Shown in pieces: positions 25,949 to 34,575 of a stretch of 64,000 nt of DNA. This stretch comes from Gordoniibacillus chartarius. GTDB lineage: Bacteria > Bacillota > Bacilli > Paenibacillales > NBRC-103111. The notes below the pieces were generated by a model. That model worked only from the letters and a program-made list of their open reading frames with translations, did not search any database and was not told where the DNA came from. Location: NCBI RefSeq assembly GCF_042432825.1, contig NZ_JBHLWN010000019.1:1-64000 (forward strand), written 5' to 3'. Every line of letters starts with the position of its first letter. The stretch's first letter is position 1. Position numbers and translations under genes: made by a program.

Positions 25949-26344
25949 ATGAATGGCTTGCTTGTACATATCGATAGTGAAGAAGACATTTTTCTTGCTA
26001 TCAGCCGAACTCGTTATTTGGCAGGCGACATGTTTAGGAAGGAAGAATTGCAAGCCCTGTTTGTAACCGTCTTGGAGCTAACAAGGAACGCGCTCAAATA
26101 CGCAGGAGGCAAAGCCATCTTTACATGCCAGCTCGTGGAGGGCGGCTTACGGCTGCAAGTTATCGATAAAGGGCCGGGTATCGCCAATCTGGATGAAATC
26201 TTTAGCGGCAATTATCGCTCCAAAACTGGGTTAGGTCTAGGGCTGCAAGGGGCGAGACGATTAATGGATGCATTTGAAATCGAGACTTCCGAGAAGGGGA
26301 CAATCATTCGTGCAACAAAATGGACATCTCAGCGAAGAACCTAA
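25949..26344 (+). CDS. RsbT-like serine kinase / anti-sigma-type ATP-binding protein
   Basis: A 131-residue GHKL protein close to RsbT: LELTRNALKYAGGKA (N-box, as in RsbT SELARNIYLYAG), VIDKGPGIANLDEIF (G1) and TGLGLGLQGARRLMDAF (G2). RsbT normally binds the RsbR/RsbS stressosome and phosphorylates it on stress. GTG/ATG choices: ATG 25949 has GGAG 9 nt upstream; ATG 25934 is an alternative adding five residues. It overlaps the following kinase frame by 35 nt and is the first gene of an AT-richer island that otherwise carries damaged genes; this one looks intact. Confidence 0.85.
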   Translation: MNGLLVHIDSEEDIFLAISRTRYLAGDMFRKEELQALFVTVLELTRNALKYAGGKAIFTCQLVEGGLRLQVIDKGPGIANLDEIFSGNYRSKTGLGLGLQGARRLMDAFEIETSEKGTIIRATKWTSQRRT

Positions 26345-27024
26345 GAAAAACGAGATCCATTTAAGCCAGCTGGCATCGGTCGGACAGGTGGCCGCAGGGA
26401 TCGCACACGAAGTTCGAAACCCGCTAACGGCGGTTAAAGGGTTTCTTCAGCTCCTGAGGGAAAAGCATGATCAAAGGTATTTGGAAATTGCGCAGTCCGA
26501 GTTGGACAATGCATTGGGCACATTGGAGAATTTACTCCACGTGTCGAAGCCCGATTTAGAGAACGAGCCTAATCAATCGATTAACTTAGCCGCAGAGCTT
26601 GAAGGGGTGCTTCAGCTTTTTCAAGATCAGTTTTACCGGGTTAAGGTGGAGACGAAGTTCGAACAGACGCAAACTTGCGTTTACGGTAAGAAAAATCAAT
26701 TGAAAAAGGCATTTTTTAATGTGTTGAAAAATGCCTTCGAAGCGATTCCGGATAAAGGCACCATCTTTGTTTACCATACTTCAGCCGACGATTATGTGAG
26801 TGTAGTCATCGAAGATACCGGCAGCGGAATACCGAAAGAAAAAAATCGTATTGCTGAGCACACCTTTCTTCTCTACCAAGCCGCAGGGAACAGGGATGGG
26901 GTTAACGCAGGTGTTCTCCGTCGTATATGATCATGGCGGACACATTAAGGTGGAAAGTGAAGAAGGTGTCGGGACCAAATTCACGATTACGATTCCGACT
27001 GATTCCGGTAAACAACGTTATGAG
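26310..27024 (+). pseudogene. Sporulation-type histidine kinase, frameshifted
   Basis: From GTG 26310 the frame encodes a soluble kinase: HisKA with H33 in AAGIAHEVRNPLTAVKGF, the N box NVLKNAFEAIPDKG and G1 DTGSGIPKE. At the A7 run 26839-26845 the frame shifts; removing one A restores ..KIVLLSTPFFSTKPQGTGMGL (F and G2 boxes) to GVGTKFTITIP. As written, the upstream frame ends at 26930 with nonsense residues. No sensor domain is present. Without a stop it would run on into the following RsbR region. A sequencing or assembly error in the homopolymer is the main alternative to true decay. Confidence 0.75.
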
Positions 27025-27861
27025 GTGAACAAATTGAATTTGACTATTAATGACGGTCAGCACATGCGTGAGTTTTTCGAGGCGAACAAGCAAAAATTCG
27101 AAGAACAGCTGCTCCAGGAAGCTGTGAATGTAAGGGACAAGGTTGAGGAGATACAAACGATCGGCAATATTAACCTGTTGAAAAATGCCCATAAACTGGT
27201 TCTATTTCTGATCGAGGGACGCAAGCATGAAATTATTACCTTTGCCAAAGAAGAGGGGGTCAGCTGGGCCAGACATTCTTTGACTTTGTCATTCAAGCTC
27301 GAATGGATGCATGCGATCCGGCGGGTTGTGTGGGACTTTCTGTACAATTTCGACCGGTTGAAGGAAGTCGAACCCGGTATTGAACATTTCTATACGCAGG
27401 AAAAACAAATCAACGAGCTTATCGATCAATTCTTGAATTATTTCTTCATAAGCTATTCCTAATATAAGGATGAGCTTATCAAATCCCATCGGGAAATGGT
27501 CGAGGATCTTTCGGTCCCGATTATCCCGTTATCCGAATCCATGTGCATTCTGCCGCTGATCGGCACGATCGATACATATCGGGCGAATACGATTGTGGAC
27601 AAGGTGATCAATCAAATCGGGGTATCCCGCATTCAAAGATTAATTATCGATTTGTCCGGTGTTGCCTACATGGATACTGCGGTGATCAGCTACATCATGA
27701 AGGTCATTGATGGTGCTTCCATCATGGGTTGCCATGTGGTGATCACCGGGGTTCGGCCAGAAATCGTGAAGACGATGCTGAAGCTCGGCGTTTCCTTCGA
27801 TCACAAAGCGGAAACGAAGGGGACCCTGCAGCAAGCCTTATTACAGTATCTGCACATGTAG
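27025..27861 (+). pseudogene. RsbR-type stressosome protein broken by an in-frame TAA
   Basis: The N-terminal part (HMREFFEANKQKFEEQLLQEAV, HKLVLFLIEGRKHEIITFAKEEGV, LEWMHAIRRVVWDFLY, to FFISYS) matches RsbR-like N-domains. TAA at 27460-27462 interrupts it, but the same frame resumes with YKDELIKSHREMVEDLSVPIIPLS and a full STAS domain (IDLSGVAYMDTAVISYIMK, GTLQQALLQYL) to 27861. Intact relatives have a sense codon there. A separate STAS protein restarting at ATG 27496 is possible. The true start is unclear: GTG 27025 and TTG 27034/27040 are candidates, or it is fused to the kinase. Confidence 0.75.
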
Positions 27862-27928
27862 ATTGGACTACGGATTCGCGGGAACCTGCGGGCGGCACTT
27901 GGCCTGCGGATCGGGGATCTTCCACGAA

Positions 27929-27954
27929 GGCGGCCGAATAGGCCGTCTTTTTTT
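27929..27954 (+). terminator. Terminator at the island's right side (27-nt copy 2)
   Basis: GGCGGCC-GAATA-GGCCGTC followed by seven T; 25 of 27 nt match 25750-25776. Confidence 0.85.
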
Positions 27955-28084
27955 CGATTCGGGAGCTTTACTCACAGTTTCGTTCTTTGGCGATACCTCC
28001 AAGCAAGCGGGCGGTTTTGCGTCACAGACAATATGGGTAGAATAAACTTGTGGTAATAACACCCAAGTGCGTCGAGGGAAAACA

Positions 28085-28522
28085 ATGAATGATCAACTGC
28101 ATGATATGCAGCAAAAGGCTGCCCAATTTGAACTTGAAAGATGGATCGGCAGCGAAGTTTTTACGTGGCCGTGGTGGTTCTTGTTAGCTCTGTTTTTGAT
28201 TCCATGGTTCGTTTTGTTTAAGTTGATTGACCGCAGTAGGGCATATTCGATTTGGTTCTTTGGACTTATAGTACTGATTATTACGTCCTTTACGGACGAT
28301 CTAGGTGCAGAGATCGGAGCCTGGGTATATCCTGTTAAGTTAGTCCCCTACTCTTTGATCGGGTTTCCCTATGATTTTTCCATGGTCCCGGTTGCGCAGA
28401 TGTTGATATTTCAATACTTCAGAACGTGGAAATCTTTCTCCGCTGGCTTATTATGTCAAGCGCTTGCAACCTCCTTCGAGCCTAAAATAACGCTTGTCTC
28501 ATCCCCCCGGACTGTCCTATAA
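28085..28522 (+). CDS. CBO0543-type membrane protein, probably C-terminally truncated
   Basis: A 145-residue membrane protein with helices at about residues 29-48, 60-80 and 100-118; the pattern FTWPWWFLLALFLIPWFVLFKLIDRSR and GFPYDFSMVPVAQMLIFQYF is that of the CBO0543 family of ~170-180 residues. The last helix of the family is replaced by a short unrelated tail (ALATSFEPKITLVSSPRTVL), so the 3' end has been lost, adjacent to the cobalamin riboswitch. GAGGG precedes ATG 28085. It lies in the same AT-richer tract as the damaged kinase genes. Confidence 0.65.
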   Translation: MNDQLHDMQQKAAQFELERWIGSEVFTWPWWFLLALFLIPWFVLFKLIDRSRAYSIWFFGLIVLIITSFTDDLGAEIGAWVYPVKLVPYSLIGFPYDFSMVPVAQMLIFQYFRTWKSFSAGLLCQALATSFEPKITLVSSPRTVL

Positions 28523-28555
28523 TCGATGGAGAGTTATGGGTCTGGACCCACTGAA

Positions 28556-28825
28556 ATACCTTACTGCCGATAGGTGCCTGCAAGCTCCGCTGTGCAGGTT
28601 AAAAGGGAAGCCGGTGCAAGTCCGGCACGGTCCCGCCACTGTTAACCGGGTAACGCCTCAACCGCCACTGTCTGCAAATCGACGGGAAGGCGAGGCGGCG
28701 TGCTTCGTCCGATCGATAACTTTCGCAGGCGTTGTTCATCATGCCGATGAGACGCTGCGCAGGCGTTTGCGATCGACCGCACACCCGCAAGTCAGGAAAC
28801 CTGCCTATTCGGTTCGGCTAACGAA
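28556..28825 (+). ncRNA. Cobalamin (B12) riboswitch
   Basis: The conserved core is plain: ATAGGTGCC, GGTTAAAAGGGAAGCCGGTG, CAAGTCCGGCACGGTCCCGC with CACTGT, and the B12-box AAGTCAGGAAACCTGCCT at 28789-28806. A long variable arm lies between. It precedes the btuF gene and, via the terminator at 28922-28949, should shut the B12 operon when adenosylcobalamin is bound. Ends are approximate. Confidence 0.95.
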
Positions 28826-28921
28826 ATCCTTCGAGGAGAGGATCGCGCTATTCGGAATGATGCAGGCAGTTGGAGCCGCCCTAACGGCTCATGCACACAG
28901 CACATGCTTTCCGTTTATCGT

Positions 28922-28949
28922 CCCCTCTGCCTTGCGGCGGAGGGGTTTT
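28922..28949 (+). terminator. Riboswitch expression-platform terminator
   Basis: CCCCTCTGCC-TTGC-GGCGGAGGGG (one G:T) followed by TTTTC, 71 nt before the btuF start. It would be the regulated terminator of the cobalamin riboswitch. Confidence 0.8.
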
Positions 28950-29019
28950 CGTATTGATGCCCGGGCCAGGTCGGAGGTAGGGAGGTTTCAGCATTCCGAA
29001 TCAGAAAGAGGAGAGGAAC

Positions 29020-30036
29020 ATGAAACAGAAGACGGCATGGTTGAAGAAAGGTCTTATTTGGACGGCGGCGGGCGCGCTTGCGCTTGCACTCGCGGGCTGC
29101 GGCGCCAAGGACAATGGTTCGGGGAACGGGACGGCCGCGGCTCCCGGCGCAAGTAACGGACAAGCCGCTACGCCGGCGGCATCGTCGGCAAAGAAGACGC
29201 AGTATCCGCTGAAGGAGAAGGATGCGACCGGCAAGGAGTTCGTGTTTGAGAAGGCTCCGGCGAAGATCGCATCGGTATCCCCTGCGGAGACGGAAGCGCT
29301 GTACGCGCTCGGTCTGGGGGATAAGGTGGTCGGCGTTTCCGATTATGACGATTATCCGGCGGAAGTCAAGTCGAAGCCGAAGCTCGGCGGCGTCGTGAAG
29401 CCGAACACCGAGGCGGTCATCGCAACGGGTGCGGAGCTCGTCTTTGCCGGCGTGTCCCAGAGGAGGGACGTCGTTGAACAGATGCGCGGACTGAACATTA
29501 ACGTGTTTCAGGTAGAGCCGAAGTCGCTGCAGGACGTGATGAACGACATTCTTCAATTCGGACGGATTATGGACACTCAGGAGGAAGCTGAGAAGGTCGT
29601 AGCCAAAATGAAGGCGGACATCCGGAAGGTGCAGGACGCGGTCAAAGGCGTGAAGCCGGAAGAGAAAAAGAAGGTGTACGTCGAGTTTTCGCCGGGCTGG
29701 ACCGTTGGTAAGGGCGAGTTCATGGACGAGCTGATTACGCTGGCGGGCGGAGTGAACGTTGCGGCCGATACGCAGGGCTGGAACAAGATCAGTGAGGAGA
29801 AAATCATTCAGGCGAACCCGGATGTCATCGTATTCGCAGCGGGAATCACCGACGAGAAGACGAAGAAGTCGCTCGAGCAGGTCATTCGCGAGCGCAGCGG
29901 CTGGGATAAGATTAATGCGATTAAGAATAATCGGGTCGTAGGCCTGGAATCCGGACCGTTTAACCGCCCGGGCCCGCGGCTGACGGAAGGGCTGCTGGCG
30001 ATGGCGAAGGCGGTCTATCCCGATCTGGTGAAATGA
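29020..30036 (+). CDS. btuF: Cobalamin ABC transporter substrate-binding lipoprotein
   Basis: A 338-residue lipoprotein: lipobox LALAGC with C27, a Gly/Ala/Ser linker, then a helical-backbone binding protein of the FecB/BtuF type (KIASVSPAETEALYALGLGDKVVGVSDYDDYP, PDVIVFAAGI). Alone this fold could be for siderophore-type ligands; placement right behind a B12 riboswitch and ahead of cobalamin genes points to corrinoid. GAGGAGAGGAAC precedes ATG 29020. The stop overlaps the permease start (ATGA at 30033-30036). Confidence 0.92.
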   Translation: MKQKTAWLKKGLIWTAAGALALALAGCGAKDNGSGNGTAAAPGASNGQAATPAASSAKKTQYPLKEKDATGKEFVFEKAPAKIASVSPAETEALYALGLGDKVVGVSDYDDYPAEVKSKPKLGGVVKPNTEAVIATGAELVFAGVSQRRDVVEQMRGLNINVFQVEPKSLQDVMNDILQFGRIMDTQEEAEKVVAKMKADIRKVQDAVKGVKPEEKKKVYVEFSPGWTVGKGEFMDELITLAGGVNVAADTQGWNKISEEKIIQANPDVIVFAAGITDEKTKKSLEQVIRERSGWDKINAIKNNRVVGLESGPFNRPGPRLTEGLLAMAKAVYPDLVK

Positions 30037-31073
30037 TGAAAAGAAAGCTGTGGCTGTGGGGAGGAGGAGGGATCGTCCTCCTTCTTCTTTCTGTTCTGGT
30101 TAGTCTCGGTATCGGCGCCGTTTCCGTACCTGTGCCCCATATCGCCGGAATTGTCGTTTCGCACATTCCCGGGCTGGGCGAGCACATCGCGAAAACGTGG
30201 CCGGAGCAGTCGGAGCAAATTATTTGGAGGGTGCGTCTGCCGCGCGTCGTCCTCGGCATGCTGATCGGAGCGGCGTTATCGATGGCCGGAGCGGCGTTTC
30301 AGGGCATACTGCGCAACCCGCTGGCGGACCCGTATACGCTTGGCGTATCTTCAGGTGCGTCGGTAGGGGCGGCATTTTTAATCTATTTCGGTCTGCAGTT
30401 CAGCTTCTTCGGCGAATGGACGCTTCCGGTCGTCGCGTTCTTGACGGCGCTGGCGGCGCTCGCCGTCGTGCTGCGTATGGCGCAGGTCGACGGAAAGTGG
30501 CAGATGGAGACGCTGATTTTGTCCGGTACAGTGATGCAGGCTTTTCTCGGTGCGGTGGTGGCGTTTTTCATTGCCATGTCCAAAAATGTCATCAACGACA
30601 TCGTCTATTGGCTAATGGGGTCGCTTGCGCTGCGCGGTTGGGCGTACCCCGGCCTGATCGCTCCTTATGTAGGTTTAGGCTTTATCGTATTATTGGCGAA
30701 CGCGAAAGCGCTCAATTTGTTTGTGCTTGGGGAGCGGCAGGCAGCGCATCTCGGGGTGAACGTGGAGAGGACGAAGCTGGTCGTGCTCGTCACGGGGGCA
30801 ATGCTGACGGGGGCTTCCGTGTCGGTGGCCGGGATCGTCGGGTTCGTCGGACTCATCGTGCCGCATCTCGTCCGGCTGCTGTCGGGGCCGGATTACCGGC
30901 TGCTGATCCCGTTGTCGGCTTTAGGAGGCGCCGTGTACGTATTGATCGCGGATACGATTGCCCGCACGCTGCTGAGTCCGACGGAAATTCCGATCGGCGT
31001 TGTCACGGCGTTCCTGGGCGCTCCGTTCTTTATGATGCTGCTGCGGAAGCACAAGCGGTCGTTGGGGCGATAA
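30033..31073 (+). CDS. btuC: Cobalamin ABC transporter permease
   Basis: A 346-residue FecCD-family permease with about ten helices: RLPRVVLGMLIGAALSMAGAAFQGILRNPLADPYTLGVSSGA is the family signature, and GFVGLIVPHLVRLLSGPDYR is the conserved L1-L2/ATPase-coupling region near residue 270. It overlaps btuF by 4 nt and precedes the ATPase gene, giving the btuFCD importer order. An ATG at 30036 is an equally good start; the shift is one residue. Confidence 0.93.
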   Translation: MMKRKLWLWGGGGIVLLLLSVLVSLGIGAVSVPVPHIAGIVVSHIPGLGEHIAKTWPEQSEQIIWRVRLPRVVLGMLIGAALSMAGAAFQGILRNPLADPYTLGVSSGASVGAAFLIYFGLQFSFFGEWTLPVVAFLTALAALAVVLRMAQVDGKWQMETLILSGTVMQAFLGAVVAFFIAMSKNVINDIVYWLMGSLALRGWAYPGLIAPYVGLGFIVLLANAKALNLFVLGERQAAHLGVNVERTKLVVLVTGAMLTGASVSVAGIVGFVGLIVPHLVRLLSGPDYRLLIPLSALGGAVYVLIADTIARTLLSPTEIPIGVVTAFLGAPFFMMLLRKHKRSLGR

Positions 31074-31089
31074 GAAACGGAGGAAGACG

Positions 31090-31911
31090 ATGAAGCATAG
31101 CGGAGGGTATCGACCGGAAGAAGTCGTGATTCGCACGGAGCGGGTGTCGAAGTCGTTCGGCGGCGATGAAGCGCTGCACGACGTATCGTTCGAGGTGAGG
31201 CGTGGGGAATTCTACGGCATTCTCGGACCGAACGGAAGCGGGAAGTCGACGCTGCTGCGAATTGTTTCCGGGGTGGAAACTCCGGACACGGGCAAAGTGG
31301 AGGTGGAGGGCAGGGCCGTCGCGTCCTATAACCGGAGGGCGCTGGCGCAGCGGGTGGCGGTGCTGCAGCAGGACGCGCTGCCGCCGGTCGGCTTTACGGT
31401 GCGTGAAGTCGTCGAGATGGGGCGGTATCCGTTCCAAAGCTGGCTTGGCGACGATGAACCGGGGACGGATGCGCTGATCGGGAGCATTATGGGCAGGCTG
31501 GGGCTGACCGGCCTTGCCGACCGGCCGGTCGAGAGGCTGAGCGGCGGCGAGAGGCAGCGTGTCGCGCTGGCCAAGGTAATGGCGCAGCAGCCGAAGCTGC
31601 TGCTGCTCGATGAGCCGACCACGTTCCTGGATATCGGGTATCAGGTACAAATGATGGATTACATTCGCGCGTGGCAGAAGGAAGACGGGCTAACCGTGGC
31701 AGCCGTACTGCACGATTTGAATTTGGCTGCGCAGTATTGCTCCCGGCTGCTGCTCATCTCCCGGGGTCACGTCGTAGGCGAGGGCACTCCCGGGGAGATC
31801 GTTACGAGTCAGTTGATTGCGGATGTATACGGCACTGAACCGATCGTGCTGCCGCACCCGGACAACGGCGCACCGCAAATATTGCTGCGGGCGGGGCAGT
31901 CCGATAGTTAA
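31090..31911 (+). CDS. btuD: Cobalamin ABC transporter ATP-binding protein
   Basis: A 273-residue FecE/BtuD-like ATPase: Walker A GPNGSGKST (~residues 48-56), Q-loop LQQDALPP, signature LSGGERQRV, Walker B LLLLDEPTTFLDI and VLHDLNLAAQY with the switch His. Length is typical. It should pair with the permease just upstream to drive corrinoid import. The ribosome site is GGAGGAAGACG before ATG 31090. Confidence 0.93.
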   Translation: MKHSGGYRPEEVVIRTERVSKSFGGDEALHDVSFEVRRGEFYGILGPNGSGKSTLLRIVSGVETPDTGKVEVEGRAVASYNRRALAQRVAVLQQDALPPVGFTVREVVEMGRYPFQSWLGDDEPGTDALIGSIMGRLGLTGLADRPVERLSGGERQRVALAKVMAQQPKLLLLDEPTTFLDIGYQVQMMDYIRAWQKEDGLTVAAVLHDLNLAAQYCSRLLLISRGHVVGEGTPGEIVTSQLIADVYGTEPIVLPHPDNGAPQILLRAGQSDS

Positions 31912-31934
31912 GCACATAAAGGAGGTATTGAGGC

Positions 31935-32993
31935 GTGGGGATACCTAGATCGTTAATCACATTAATAGACCGGATCGGGGCGCCGGATGCGGAAGCTATG
32001 GCGGCTGCGGAACGGCGTTTGGATCAGCTGACGAAGCCGCCGGGCAGTCTGGGCAGGCTGGAGCGGCTTGCGGTGCAAATAGCGGGAATTACCGGCGAAG
32101 TCGCCCCCAGCTTGGACAATAAAGCGATCGTCGTTATGGCCGGCGATCACGGCGTCTGCGAAGAGGGGGTCAGCGCGTTTCCGGCGGCAGTAACGCCGCA
32201 GATGGTGCTGAACTTCCTTGCCGGCGGCGCGGCTGTCAATGTGATGGCGCGCCAAGCGGGGGCGGAAGTCGTCTGCGTCGATATCGGCGTCAATGCCGAG
32301 CTGGAGCATCCGCGGCTAGTGAGCCGGAAGGTGCGCCGCGGCACGGCGAATTTGGCGAAAGGCCCGGCGATGACACTGGAGGAAGCGGAGCAGGCGGTGC
32401 TCATAGGTGCCGAGCTGGCCGCGGAGCTGGCGGCGCGCGGAGTGCGGCTGATCGGCACGGGCGAGATGGGGATCGGCAATACGACGCCAAGTGCGGCGCT
32501 GCTCGCCGTACTCGGCGGCGTTTCGCCGGCTGAGGCGGTTGGGCGCGGCACCGGCGTCGACGATGCGGGTATGGCCCGCAAGGTGTCGGCCATCGGGCGC
32601 GGCATCGCCGTGAACGAGCCGGATCCGAACGATCCGTTCGGTACGCTGGCGAAGCTGGGCGGGCTGGAAATCGCCGGTCTCGTCGGAGTCATTCTCGGCG
32701 CGGCGGCGCAGCGCTGTCCCGTCGTCCTGGACGGCTTCATCTCGACGGCGGCGGCGCTCGTCGCCGTGAAGCTGGCGCCCGCTTGCAAGCCGTATTTGAT
32801 CGCCTCGCATTTGTCCGAGGAACGCGGTCATGCGCGCCTGCTTCGGGAGCTGGGGCTGGAGCCGGCGCTGCAGCTGGGCATGAGGCTGGGAGAAGGGACG
32901 GGGGCGGCGCTGCTGTTCCCGATCATTGATGCATCGGGACGCGTCCTGCGCGAGATGGCAACGTTCGAAAGCGCGGGGGTTTCCCGTGAATAG
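31935..32993 (+). CDS. cobT: Nicotinate-nucleotide--dimethylbenzimidazole phosphoribosyltransferase
   Basis: A 352-residue CobT. Motifs: LDQLTKPPGSLGRLE near residue 31, VVMAGDHGVCEEGVSAFP near 66, GTGEMGIGNTTPSAAL near 175, and RLGEGTGAALLFPIIDA near 315, which carries the catalytic glutamate. It makes alpha-ribazole phosphate for the lower ligand of B12. Starts with GTG 31935 after GGAGGTATTGAGGC. It begins the nucleotide-loop assembly block. Confidence 0.95.
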   Translation: MGIPRSLITLIDRIGAPDAEAMAAAERRLDQLTKPPGSLGRLERLAVQIAGITGEVAPSLDNKAIVVMAGDHGVCEEGVSAFPAAVTPQMVLNFLAGGAAVNVMARQAGAEVVCVDIGVNAELEHPRLVSRKVRRGTANLAKGPAMTLEEAEQAVLIGAELAAELAARGVRLIGTGEMGIGNTTPSAALLAVLGGVSPAEAVGRGTGVDDAGMARKVSAIGRGIAVNEPDPNDPFGTLAKLGGLEIAGLVGVILGAAAQRCPVVLDGFISTAAALVAVKLAPACKPYLIASHLSEERGHARLLRELGLEPALQLGMRLGEGTGAALLFPIIDASGRVLREMATFESAGVSRE

Positions 32994-33005
32994 GGAGGCA
33001 GGCCG

Positions 33006-33584
33006 ATGCTGACACTCGTTACGGGCGGCGCGCGCAGCGGCAAGAGCGGCTTCGCGGAACGGCTCGTTATGCATGAACACAGGGAGGCTGTTTATATCGC
33101 GACGGGACAAGCTTACGACAGCGAAATGCAGGAGCGGATCGCGCTGCACCGGCAGGAGCGGGAGTCGTCCGGTTTCGCCTGGACGACAATCGAGGAGCCG
33201 CTCGAGCTTGGCGGACTGCTGCGCCGGGACATGTGGGAGGCAGCGTCAGCGGTGCTCGTCGATTGCTTGACGCTATGGCTGTCCAACCGGCTGCTGCGTG
33301 CCGAGCATGAAGCGGACATAGACGAGCTTCTGCAGAGGGAAATCTCCGAGCTGGTCGAGACGGCGGCCGCTTTTCCCGGACGGCTTACGCTGGTGACGAA
33401 CGAGGTCGGCAGCGGGATCGTTCCCGAGTACAAGCTGGGCAGGCAGTACCGCGATTATGCGGGAAGGCTGAACCGGCTCATGGCGGAACGCGCGGAACGG
33501 GTATTTCTCGTTACGGCCGGCATTCCCGTCGAGCTGAAGTCCATGCAGTACCGGTTTCCGGATCGGAACGGGGGCCGGTTGTAG
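33006..33584 (+). CDS. cobU: Adenosylcobinamide kinase/GTP guanylyltransferase
   Basis: A 192-residue CobU/CobP: the P-loop GGARSGKS is at residues 7-14, IATGQAYDSEMQERIALHRQER carries the guanylylated histidine, and VDCLTLWLSNRL and VTNEVGSGIVPE are family motifs. It phosphorylates adenosylcobinamide and transfers GMP. It lies 12 nt after cobT and 1 nt before cbiB. ATG 33006 has GGGAGGCAGGCCG upstream. Confidence 0.95.
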   Translation: MLTLVTGGARSGKSGFAERLVMHEHREAVYIATGQAYDSEMQERIALHRQERESSGFAWTTIEEPLELGGLLRRDMWEAASAVLVDCLTLWLSNRLLRAEHEADIDELLQREISELVETAAAFPGRLTLVTNEVGSGIVPEYKLGRQYRDYAGRLNRLMAERAERVFLVTAGIPVELKSMQYRFPDRNGGRL

Positions 33585-33585
33585 C

Positions 33586-34575
33586 ATGTGGCTGTCGGGA
33601 GGCTTCTCTCTTACGGAAACGCTGGGCATGGCGCTGGCCGCCATTGTGATCGACTGGCTCGTCGGCGATCCGGCCCGGCTGCCTCACCCGGTCATCGTCA
33701 TCGGCCGCTGGATCTCGATGGCGGAACGCCGGCTGCGGAAGGACGGCATGTCTGCGGCGGCGCTGCGTGCGAGCGGGATTGTAGTGCTGCTGAGCACGCT
33801 GCTGCTGGCGTGGGGGTCGACTCTGCTCATCGTTTCGGCTGCCAAACGGGTACATCCGTATCTCGGCTATGCTGCGGGAACATGGCTGATCAGCACGACG
33901 CTCGCCGTTAAAGGTCTGAAGGATGCGGCCATGCTCGTCTTCCGTCCGCTGGAGGCCGGCAATCTGGCCGATGCGCGCAAATATACCGGCTACATCGTCG
34001 GACGCAGCACCGACGAGCTGGATGAGGACGAGCTGACTCGCGCCGTCGTCGAGACGGTGTCGGAAAATATCGTGGACGCCTTCGTCTCTCCGCTGCTGTT
34101 TGCGCTGCTCGGCGGCGCTCCGCTCGCGATGCTGTACCGGGCTTCCAATACGCTGGATTCCATGGTAGGTTACAAGAACGACAAATACCGTTACTTCGGC
34201 TGGGCGTCGGCGCGCTGGGACGATGTGCTCAATTTCATTCCGGCCCGGCTTACAGGCGTTGTTATTGTGTTATATACGTTGCTAAACCCGGGGATGTCCG
34301 GCGTCCGTGCGGCCCGCTCGATCCGTTCGTTCGCCAGGCTTCATCCGAGCCCAAACAGCGGCATTCCGGAGTCGGCCGTCGCCGGGGCGCTGGGCATTGA
34401 GCTGGGGGGACGCAACGTCTATTTTGGGGTTGCGAGCGAGCGCGCCCGGCTGGGCTGGCCGCTGCGGCCGCGGTCTAGAGGGGATATCCGGGCTGCGGTT
34501 CGAATTTTGTACGGAGTCAGTTTCATTGTGGCAGGGGGCGTGGCGCTCGGACTATGTCTATGCTGGCTATATTGA
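33586..34575 (+). CDS. cbiB: Adenosylcobinamide-phosphate synthase
   Basis: A 329-residue membrane enzyme of the CbiB/CobD family: WLVGDPARLPHPVIVIGRWI near residue 23, TVSENIVDAFVSPLLFALLGGAPLAMLYRASNTLDSMVGY at ~150-190, then RLTGV and FARLHPSPNSGIPESAVAGALGI. It joins aminopropanol phosphate to adenosylcobyric acid. It overlaps cobS by 22 nt. ATG 33586 is one nt past the cobU stop, indicating tight coupling. Confidence 0.94.
   Translation: MWLSGGFSLTETLGMALAAIVIDWLVGDPARLPHPVIVIGRWISMAERRLRKDGMSAAALRASGIVVLLSTLLLAWGSTLLIVSAAKRVHPYLGYAAGTWLISTTLAVKGLKDAAMLVFRPLEAGNLADARKYTGYIVGRSTDELDEDELTRAVVETVSENIVDAFVSPLLFALLGGAPLAMLYRASNTLDSMVGYKNDKYRYFGWASARWDDVLNFIPARLTGVVIVLYTLLNPGMSGVRAARSIRSFARLHPSPNSGIPESAVAGALGIELGGRNVYFGVASERARLGWPLRPRSRGDIRAAVRILYGVSFIVAGGVALGLCLCWLY

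Noticed and set aside
25934..28522. Prophage or IS insertion for the AT-richer island
   Set aside because: No integrase, transposase or terminal inverted repeats are visible; only short near-identical terminators bracket part of it.
28494..29156. 220-codon frame over the riboswitch
   Set aside because: It covers the cobalamin riboswitch and terminator; its end overlaps btuF in another frame.
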